A DNA stretch of 37,125 nt, from assembly GCA_937930305.1 (NCBI GenBank), contig CALGLE010000028.1:1-37125 (forward strand), given 5' to 3'. The notes beneath the pieces were generated by a model, which saw only the letters and a list, made by a program, of their open reading frames with translations, had not been told where the DNA came from and did not search any database. Below, one piece after another: positions 31,822-37,125 of this stretch. The translations under genes and the position numbers were made by a program. The DNA is from an uncultured Granulosicoccaceae bacterium (lineage in GTDB: Bacteria > Pseudomonadota > Gammaproteobacteria > Granulosicoccales > Granulosicoccaceae). Within the stretch, counting starts at the first letter, position 1. Each line of letters opens with the position of its first letter.

Positions 31822-32265
31822 ATGCTTCCACTCATCAGTGCTGGCGCATCCGGGTTGATTTTTGGCATCGGGCTAACCGTGTCGGGAATGGTGAATCCAG
31901 CCAAAGTTAAGAACTTTCTCGATTTGGCAGGCGATTGGGATCCCAGCTTAGCGTTTGTTATGTTGGGTGCAATTTCGGTGACCCTGCCTGGGTATAGGCT
32001 GCTTCGTAAAAGCCAATCCCCGTGGTTTACATCGAAGTTTCAATGGCCAACACGCCAAGATATCGATTCACCTTTAATTGTCGGAGCGGTGTTTTTCGGC
32101 GTAGGATGGGCACTCTCAGGTTTATGCCCTGGCCCTGCCATGGCAGCCCTGCCCTCCGCTATTCCCGGTGTGTTGGGCTTTGTATTAACCCTAGGTGTGG
32201 GCGCAACCATTGCCCATCATCAAAAACGCTTGAAAGATTTGGTAGAAAAGAACGCTTCACCGTAG
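31822..32265 (+). CDS. YeeE/YedE-family membrane protein, second half (PmpB-like, DUF6691)
   Basis: A 147-residue inner-membrane protein, the partner half of the previous gene. Motifs are ASGLIFGIGLTVSGMVNPAKVKNFLDLAGDWDPSL and, in the second half, GVGWALSGLCPGPAMAAL, with the conserved Cys-Pro-Gly-Pro. ATG 31822 fits the family N-terminus and lies 4 bp after the first half. Together the two are expected to form a pore for a small sulfur compound. The gene is followed by the persulfide dioxygenase-like gene after 63 bp. Confidence 0.9.
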   Translation: MLPLISAGASGLIFGIGLTVSGMVNPAKVKNFLDLAGDWDPSLAFVMLGAISVTLPGYRLLRKSQSPWFTSKFQWPTRQDIDSPLIVGAVFFGVGWALSGLCPGPAMAALPSAIPGVLGFVLTLGVGATIAHHQKRLKDLVEKNASP

Positions 32266-32328
32266 CATCGCCAAAGCCATTGGCCACAGCAAAGCTGGGT
32301 GAATGCTCAACCCATTAGAGAGACGGCA

Positions 32329-33222
32329 ATGACTGAATACGCCATCGATATGAGCCAACACACAAAGGTGACTGGCTTTTTCGACCAAGAGACCAACACC
32401 GTCAGTTACGTCGTTCAAGACCCTAACTCTTCCGCTTGCGCCATCATCGACTCGGTTTTGGATATTGATTATTCGGCCGGTCGATTGGATTACAAAGAGG
32501 CAGAAACACTCGTACAGTTTGTGCGCGATCAGCAGTTAACCCTAGAGTGGATCATAGAAACCCATGTGCACGCTGACCACTTATCAGCCGCGCCCTACAT
32601 TCAAGAACAATTGGGTGGCTTAATTGGCATCGGTGAAGGCATACAAGAAGTACAAGAAACGTTCGGTAAGGTGTTTAACGAAGGCACAGAATTTCAGCGC
32701 GATGGGTCTCAGTTCGATCGACTGTTTAAAGACGGTGACACTTACACCATCGGCGAATTGCCCGTATTGGTTCTGCACACACCCGGTCATACACCCGCCT
32801 GCAACACACACGTGATAGGCGATGCCGCTTTTGTGGGGGACACCCTTTTCATGCCCGATGGCGGTTCGGCGCGAGCGGATTTCCCCGGTGGCGATGCCGG
32901 CCAGCTGTACGACTCCATTCAAAAAATACTGAGCTTACCGGATGACTTACGCTTGTTCATGTGCCATGACTACGGCCCGAACGGGCGAGACATCCAATGG
33001 GAGACGACCATAAAGGCACAACGTGATTCCAATATTCACATCGGCAATGGTGCAACACGCGACGAATTCATTGAGCTTCGCACCACACGTGACGCCACAC
33101 TGGCCATGCCGAAACTCATCATTCCATCACTGCAAGTGAACATGCGTGCAGGCGAACTGCCCTGTGATGAACAAGGCACACCCATGCTCAAGGTGCCGCT
33201 AAACGGCTTGCAGTCTTCTTAA
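32329..33222 (+). CDS. Persulfide dioxygenase-like MBL-fold protein (Blh/ETHE1 type)
   Basis: A 297-residue metallo-beta-lactamase-fold protein. The metal site is H79-x-H81-x-D83-H84 in ETHVHADHLSAA, then HTPGHTPAC, GDTLFMPDGGSARADFPGGDA and FMCHDYGP. ETHE1-type enzymes use one Fe(II) to oxidise glutathione persulfide to sulfite. This one is longer than ETHE1 (about 245) and resembles the Blh proteins of bigR-type operons. Its place after two YeeE/YedE halves and a thioredoxin-like protein supports a sulfide/persulfide detoxification operon. The preferred start is ATG 32329 after GAGAGAC, not an earlier in-frame ATG at 32299. No ArsR-type BigR regulator or rhodanese gene is in the window. Confidence 0.9.
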   Translation: MTEYAIDMSQHTKVTGFFDQETNTVSYVVQDPNSSACAIIDSVLDIDYSAGRLDYKEAETLVQFVRDQQLTLEWIIETHVHADHLSAAPYIQEQLGGLIGIGEGIQEVQETFGKVFNEGTEFQRDGSQFDRLFKDGDTYTIGELPVLVLHTPGHTPACNTHVIGDAAFVGDTLFMPDGGSARADFPGGDAGQLYDSIQKILSLPDDLRLFMCHDYGPNGRDIQWETTIKAQRDSNIHIGNGATRDEFIELRTTRDATLAMPKLIIPSLQVNMRAGELPCDEQGTPMLKVPLNGLQSS

Positions 33223-33264
33223 GACGAAAGGCATTCCACCACAAGACGCAAAGCATTCCACCGA
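33221..33264. repeat. Two-copy 22-bp tandem repeat after the persulfide dioxygenase gene
   Basis: AAGACGAAAGGCATTCCACC (33221-33240 plus AC) is followed by AAGACGCAAAGCATTCCACC (33243-33262 plus GA). They agree at 18 of 22 positions. The first copy begins inside the stop codon, so this is a duplication at the convergent 3' ends of two genes. No hairpin or T-run is evident. Confidence 0.75.
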
Positions 33265-33274
33265 ATTTCACAGC

Positions 33275-33685
33275 TCAGCGATAATGCACTCGGTCTTTTC
33301 GCCGCCGCCCGGCCCGTTGAACAACCACACCATGCACTTGGATACTGTGCCGATCCACGCACTCGTCCACCCAATCAGGATTCAATGCCTCTAAGGTAAC
33401 TTGTTGTGGATTGATGGGTATCCATCGACGAATCATCCACTCATTCGTTTGCGCATCCGGCTTCACATCCGTATCCGTTTCCGAAGAAGCCTCATGCGCT
33501 GTGTTCAGGCTTTGAACCAACACGAACGATCCTTCCACCAGGCGTGCGCTAGCATCAATCACGATGACATGACCGGGGTTAAATTCTGGCGCCATGCTGT
33601 CATCCAATACTTGCAAAGCCAGCAAAGCAGAGGATGAGCAGGTTGTCGGTAAATCAGACACCGCTTTAATGGGAATCGTTTTCAT
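33275..33685 (-). CDS. S24/LexA-like peptidase-domain protein lacking a DNA-binding domain
   Basis: A 136-residue protein containing only the S24 (LexA/UmuD-like) fold. LQVLDDSMAPEFNPGHVIVID contains the expected nucleophile Ser in DSMAPEF, and LVEGSFVLVQSL is the following strand. In the region where LexA-type proteins have their catalytic Lys the sequence reads EWMIRRWIPI, with Arg instead. So self-cleavage is doubtful. There is no helix-turn-helix. It overlaps the DsrK-like gene by ATGA and ends the DsrC/DsrM/DsrK-like run. S24-fold proteins are found next to DsrC/DsrK-like clusters in other sulfur-metabolising gammaproteobacteria, as I recall. Its job there is unknown. Confidence 0.75.
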   Translation of the reverse strand: MKTIPIKAVSDLPTTCSSSALLALQVLDDSMAPEFNPGHVIVIDASARLVEGSFVLVQSLNTAHEASSETDTDVKPDAQTNEWMIRRWIPINPQQVTLEALNPDWVDECVDRHSIQVHGVVVQRAGRRRKDRVHYR

Positions 33686-35124
33686 GCGCTGGGTGTCATA
33701 AGCAATGCATCACCCACCACTTGATGCAGGCTTAATACAGAATCAAATTCAAGGCCGTACTCAGGAAACACCGCAGAGAATTGGCTTTTACAAATGGCAC
33801 ACATGGCCACCATATGCGTGACCTGGTGCGATTCAATCACTTGTGTAAGCGCGTTCATTCTGGGGCTCGCCCCTTTGATGCGCAACTCCATCAATTCATC
33901 GGTGAGCAGCCCACCACCGCCACCGCAACAAAAGGTGCTTTGATGCGTTGTCGGCTTAGCCATTTCCACATAGTGCTCACAACTGGCTTTGAGTAAATCT
34001 CTTGGCACCGTAAATTGCCCGCCAGGTGTATTGCCTAATTTAGATGCTCTAGCCACGTTACACGAATCATGGAAAGTAACCACGCGGGAAGCATTGGCGC
34101 TTTTATCGAATGTGATAACACCGGTTTGCCAAAGCTCATGGGTTACTTCGGCAATGTGTTGAGGACGCGGATAGGCGGCATCTAAAAACTCTAAACCCAC
34201 TAAGTCACTTAAGTGGTTCTGCGCCACCCGCCATGCATGGCCACATTCACCAAACACCAAGCGCCTCACTCCAAGTTCCAGCGCCGCTTCTCGAATTCTT
34301 AGCGCCACATTTTTCGTTTGCTGTGCACTGCCCACAAACAAGCCAAAGTTAGCCGCCTCGGAGGCATGAGAGCTGAGCGTCCAAGAGATACCGGCTTGAT
34401 GCATGACCTTGGCATAACCGATCAATCCATCCACATGGGGCTCTGCAAAAAAATCAGCTGATGGTGTTACCAGTAAAACATCCGCCCCCACTTCATCTAA
34501 TGGAAAGCGAACAGGCACACCCGTGTCTTCCAAGACATCTTCTTCCAAACCTTCCAAGGTGTCAGCCAGTGCCGGTTGCGGCAGACCGAGGTTATTGCCT
34601 TTGGTGTGTACCTTCCCAATCACCTGGTTTGCGTATTTTTGTCCCATGCCAATTGAGGCCAGAATGTCACGACCTGCCATGGAGACTTCTGAGGTATCAA
34701 TGCCCACGGGGCAATACACCGAACACCGACGACACTGGGAACATTGGTGAAAATAGGTGTACCACCGATCCAACATCGCATCGTCTAAGTCCTTCGCCCC
34801 AACCAACCAAGGCAAATATTTACCACTAAACGTGTAGTGACGCCGATACACACTGCGCATCAAATCTTGACGTGCAACAGGCATGTTGTAAGGGTCTTGT
34901 GTACCCAAAAAATAATGACACTTGTCAGTGCAAGCGCCGCACTTCATGCAAGCATCCATGGCCACTTTCAAAGCGCGAGACTCAGTGACTTTCTCACCCA
35001 ATAAGCGAACCGCTTCTTCCTGCCAGTTAGGAATCAGTTCAGTTGGAAAACCCAACGCGGCTTGCTGTTCGGCACTGGCAAGGTGCGGCTGCACGTGCGC
35101 TGTGGCGTCAGGTTTTATTTTCAC
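33682..35124 (-). CDS. DsrK/HdrD-like iron-sulfur protein with two CCG domains
   Basis: A 480-residue cytoplasmic redox subunit. Two [4Fe-4S] ferredoxin-type motifs are complete: C59xxCxxCxxxC69 (CMKCGACTDKC) and C128xxCxxCxxxC138 (CSQCRRCSVYCP). Two cysteine-rich CCG domains follow: FGECGHAWR with TFHDSCNVARA, and STFCCGGGGGLLTDE with MCAICKSQF, as in HdrD and DsrK, where they hold a special [4Fe-4S] cluster that handles disulfide or trisulfide substrates. The start is GTG 35124, overlapping the stop of the membrane gene as GTGA. In known DsrMK modules this subunit takes electrons from DsrC-bound sulfur and passes them to DsrM haem. The HdrD/DsrK family call is strong; the exact substrate is inferred. 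Confidence 0.92.
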   Translation of the reverse strand: MKIKPDATAHVQPHLASAEQQAALGFPTELIPNWQEEAVRLLGEKVTESRALKVAMDACMKCGACTDKCHYFLGTQDPYNMPVARQDLMRSVYRRHYTFSGKYLPWLVGAKDLDDAMLDRWYTYFHQCSQCRRCSVYCPVGIDTSEVSMAGRDILASIGMGQKYANQVIGKVHTKGNNLGLPQPALADTLEGLEEDVLEDTGVPVRFPLDEVGADVLLVTPSADFFAEPHVDGLIGYAKVMHQAGISWTLSSHASEAANFGLFVGSAQQTKNVALRIREAALELGVRRLVFGECGHAWRVAQNHLSDLVGLEFLDAAYPRPQHIAEVTHELWQTGVITFDKSANASRVVTFHDSCNVARASKLGNTPGGQFTVPRDLLKASCEHYVEMAKPTTHQSTFCCGGGGGLLTDELMELRIKGASPRMNALTQVIESHQVTHMVAMCAICKSQFSAVFPEYGLEFDSVLSLHQVVGDALLMTPSA

Positions 35125-35801
35125 GACCGCGGTGGCTCGGGGCGACTTCTTGTGGGGTTAAACCACATGAGTGGCCCATGAAATAGTTTTGAAAACGGGT
35201 ACAAACACAGCAACACACACGCACCCAACACATGCATCAGCAATACAAAGTTTGATGCTAACGGCTGCCAGGCCCCATTAAACAATCCTTGCACAAACAA
35301 GGTCATCTCATACACATTCACAGAATGCGATGCCGACAGCATCATCCCTAAGCCTGCAATGGTCAAAATAAGCAGTAAGTGCAGGAAATCGGATGGGCTG
35401 GATACAAATCGAACCCGATCAACAAGCAGCCGTCTGGCCAACAGCCCCAGCAGGCCAATCACCAAACCCCAAGAAACAAAAGTGGTGTAAGGCATCAACC
35501 ACGCGCTGATCTTGGGTGCTGGAATGGATAAAAACCGCGCATGGATCAAAATCGTTAACAGCAGACACAGATGAAACAACCAACTGAATATCCACGTCCA
35601 AAATGAGGCCCGCCACAGGGTTCGAAACACCACCGTTTCAATGAGCAACGCGATAAAAATTCCGAATCGCGTGGTGGGTGTTGGCGTGATGGCAATATGG
35701 CGCGTGATGGGTGATCGAGTCAATCGCCAAAGACGATAGAACGTGCCCAGACAAAGTACCGCGATGGATACGCTAATCGCGAATGCTAGCAGTGTGCTCA
35801 T
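35121..35801 (-). CDS. NarI/DsrM-like haem b membrane subunit
   Basis: About 226 residues with five to six transmembrane helices. Candidate haem ligands are the His residues in WLFHLCLLLTILIHARF, in SDFLHLLLIL and in LLMHVLGA, and FHGPLMWFNPTR is the family's C-terminal motif. This matches the nitrate-reductase gamma/DsrM superfamily. The start is ATG 35801; a GTG at 35813 would add four residues. It overlaps the DsrK-like gene by 4 bp and follows dsrC by about 24 bp (12 bp if the GTG is used). With DsrK it would connect cytoplasmic thiol/persulfide redox to the quinone pool. No dissimilatory nitrate reductase gene is present, so a NarI role is unlikely. Confidence 0.88.
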   Translation of the reverse strand: MSTLLAFAISVSIAVLCLGTFYRLWRLTRSPITRHIAITPTPTTRFGIFIALLIETVVFRTLWRASFWTWIFSWLFHLCLLLTILIHARFLSIPAPKISAWLMPYTTFVSWGLVIGLLGLLARRLLVDRVRFVSSPSDFLHLLLILTIAGLGMMLSASHSVNVYEMTLFVQGLFNGAWQPLASNFVLLMHVLGACVLLCLYPFSKLFHGPLMWFNPTRSRPEPPRS

Positions 35802-35825
35802 GGGGCTAAGCACAACGACAAAGAG

Positions 35826-36176
35826 TTAAACGCAGCCAGTGGGTTTTGGTAACCCGGCGTATCGACACGCTTGTTTTGCTGGCCCCTGCGGATACAGTTC
35901 ATACAAATACCGACTGTTCGCTTTGTCTTTACCAAGTTTCTTACCCACCGCCTTCGTAAGAATACGAATAGCGGGAGCTATCTCGTAGTTGTCATAATAT
36001 TCTTGCAGTAGCTGAATGACTTCCCAATGACTGGGGGAAAGCTCTACCCCATCCGCAGCAGCCATGGTTTCTGCCACTTGCCTTGACCAATCCTGGCGAT
36101 TAACAAGGTAGCCTTCTTCATCGGTTGCTAAGGTTAAGTTTTCAACCACCAAAACGGCATCAGAGGTTGGAGCCAT
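35826..36176 (-). CDS. dsrC: DsrC/TusE-family sulfur-carrier protein with both DsrC cysteines
   Basis: A 116-residue protein. Family motifs are DEEGYLVNRQDWSRQVAE, LSPSHWEVIQLLQEYYDNY, PAIRILTKAVGKKLG, and SRYLYELYPQGPAKQACRYAGLPKPTGCV. The penultimate Cys (C115) is found in all DsrC/TusE proteins. C104, ten residues before it, is absent from E. coli TusE and marks the DsrC type, which can form the intramolecular disulfide or trisulfide. So this is DsrC-like by its residues, although no dsrAB is nearby. It lies just upstream of the DsrM-like and DsrK-like genes, the electron module known to act on DsrC trisulfide. Confidence 0.93.
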   Translation of the reverse strand: MAPTSDAVLVVENLTLATDEEGYLVNRQDWSRQVAETMAAADGVELSPSHWEVIQLLQEYYDNYEIAPAIRILTKAVGKKLGKDKANSRYLYELYPQGPAKQACRYAGLPKPTGCV

Positions 36177-36215
36177 TAGGCGCCAACCTCTGATAAGCCA
36201 TCACATAACCACAAA

Positions 36216-36980
36216 CTAGCCATATAAAGTGGGAGCACCCAACTGCTGGTGAATGGCGTTAGCGGTTTGTTCGTTGATGCCTAAGCCCTTACGAAACGCA
36301 TCCAGAAAACGCGCTTCTTCTTGGCTGTCCAGCGTCATACCCATTAACGACATCATGTAAGCCTGTTGTTCACCGCCCTTAGGTATGGAGCGAACTAAGG
36401 CGTCAACATCCAACGGTGACTGCATCTCATTGATAACGAAAGCACGATCTTCATCACTGATGTCGTTGCCAAGATGTTCAACAATTTTTTGCTGTTCAGC
36501 TTGATCCACATTGCCATCGGCTTTGGTACCGGCAACCATGGCACTGATCAGAATTCTGGCTTGTTCTTCTTGCGTGGGTGTGGCTTGAGGTGCGGCTTGT
36601 TGACCTGTGAGCGCACTGTTCAATAAGTCTCCCAAGCTGCCACCTGTAGGGGCTTGTGCATTCGAGGGCTGACCACCGCCACCAATGCTTTCCAATAAAC
36701 CGCCTAAGCCGCCCGCACCACCTGGCGAAGCGCCACCAGCTGAGTTTCCACCCAACAAAGCGCCCAGATCGCCCAGTCCACCACCACTACCACCCAGAGC
36801 GCCGCCTAGGCCACCCCCGCGGTTTTGCTGGTTTCCACCCATGGCGCCACCTAAAGCCCCACCTAGAAGACCTCCCAGTCCGCCACCTGAATTACCTGAA
36901 CCACCTCTCACAACGCTGCCAACTCCCTTGGCAACCATGGCTCCTACGGCTAATTTAGCCAATGTTCCAACCAAACTCAT
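36216..36980 (-). CDS. DUF533/TerB-like protein with long Gly-rich region
   Basis: A 254-residue protein. Residues 1-24 form a hydrophobic segment, then about 95 residues of Gly-rich low complexity (GGLGGLLGGALGG repeats). The C-terminal domain (about 140-254) is TerB-like: EEQARILISAMVAGTKADGNVDQAEQQKI and GMTLDSQEEARFLDAFRKGLGI. This matches the DUF533 (YebE-like) family, inner-membrane-associated proteins of uncertain role. ATG 36980 has GGAAG six bases upstream. It ends 39 bp before dsrC on the same strand, so the two may be in one transcript, though a functional link is not established. Confidence 0.85.
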   Translation of the reverse strand: MSLVGTLAKLAVGAMVAKGVGSVVRGGSGNSGGGLGGLLGGALGGAMGGNQQNRGGGLGGALGGSGGGLGDLGALLGGNSAGGASPGGAGGLGGLLESIGGGGQPSNAQAPTGGSLGDLLNSALTGQQAAPQATPTQEEQARILISAMVAGTKADGNVDQAEQQKIVEHLGNDISDEDRAFVINEMQSPLDVDALVRSIPKGGEQQAYMMSLMGMTLDSQEEARFLDAFRKGLGINEQTANAIHQQLGAPTLYG

Positions 36981-36986
36981 GTGCAC

Positions 36987-37125
36987 TTCCTCAATTACGT
37001 CACGTTTAGATTAAGAAGTTGCTCGGCGGTGCCGAACACTAACTATTAGTGTAACCAAATAGCCACGTTGAAACGCGGCAACACCGCACAGCATACCAGT
37101 GCCCGGTTACACGTAAATGGATGGG
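36987..37125. other. Right-edge intergenic sequence
   Basis: The last 139 bases contain no ORF with a family signal. They should carry the promoter of the DUF533 gene, but I see no hexamer pair good enough to name. Confidence 0.4.

Noticed and set aside
33275..33685. S24 domain as evidence of a prophage repressor or SOS gene
   Set aside because: No helix-turn-helix, no phage genes nearby, and it is fused by overlap to a redox operon.
35121..35801. Nitrate reductase gamma subunit (NarI) as the function
   Set aside because: No narGHJ genes are present and the neighbours are DsrC-like and DsrK-like, so the DsrM-like reading is better.
36685..37014. Pro-rich plus-strand frame opposite the DUF533 gene
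   Set aside because: It mirrors the Gly-rich codons of the minus-strand gene (GGN read backwards gives Pro), so it is a shadow.

Overview
The window looks like a chromosomal segment of a free-living, probably marine, Gram-negative gammaproteobacterium. The evidence is the envelope inventory: PlsB, PqiABC, DsbD, OmpA-type and TraF-type outer-membrane barrels, several lipoboxed lipoproteins, and a DsrC/TusE protein. G+C looks moderate and even by eye, coding density is high, and I see no rRNA, tRNA, CRISPR array, intact insertion sequence or prophage. I cannot name the genus.

Layout. 1-5160 (+): 3' part of dsbD, a large GH63 glycosidase, a small HNH protein, and a thiopurine methyltransferase-like gene. 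5179-7593 (-): an exporter-type ABC half-transporter and an AhpD-like protein. 7656-11494 (+): plsB followed closely by a TraF-type barrel gene. 11499-15535 (-): a compact operon of a secreted Gly-Thr-Asp repeat protein with a GlyGly-CTERM-like tail, an OmpA-family barrel and a spermidine-synthase-like enzyme. 15846-18437 (+): a Spy/CpxP-like periplasmic protein, an OmpR-family regulator and a histidine kinase. 18478-22541 (-): a poorly characterised run of a coiled-coil membrane protein, a VWA lipoprotein with a solute-binding-like N-terminus, a small membrane-anchored protein and an OmpA-like lipoprotein. 22542-22812 is a structured, GGA-rich non-coding stretch. 22813-23586 (+) is a FAH-family hydratase; 23607-24485 (-) a DMT exporter; 24616-25815 (+) a J-domain-like protein. 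25846-30857 (-): a five-gene run of VWA lipoprotein, a pqiA split into two genes, pqiB and pqiC. 31004-33222 (+): a sulfane-sulfur operon (periplasmic thioredoxin-like protein, two YeeE/YedE-type membrane proteins, persulfide dioxygenase-like MBL protein). 33275-36980 (-): a DUF533/TerB-like gene, then a tightly overlapping DsrC / DsrM-like / DsrK-like / S24-like cluster.

How the parts fit. Two adjacent divisions at the right end deal with thiol and sulfane sulfur. One imports and oxidises persulfide sulfur; the other couples a two-cysteine DsrC to a membrane quinone/Fe-S module, without dsrAB in view. The centre is envelope maintenance: a stress two-component system with its Spy-like chaperone, Pqi lipid-transport machinery, barrels, and two unrelated VWA lipoproteins. 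The least explained parts are the four-gene VWA/solute-binding run, the repeat-protein/OmpA/spermidine-synthase-like operon, the vwa-pqi operon, and the non-coding stretch at 22542-22812.
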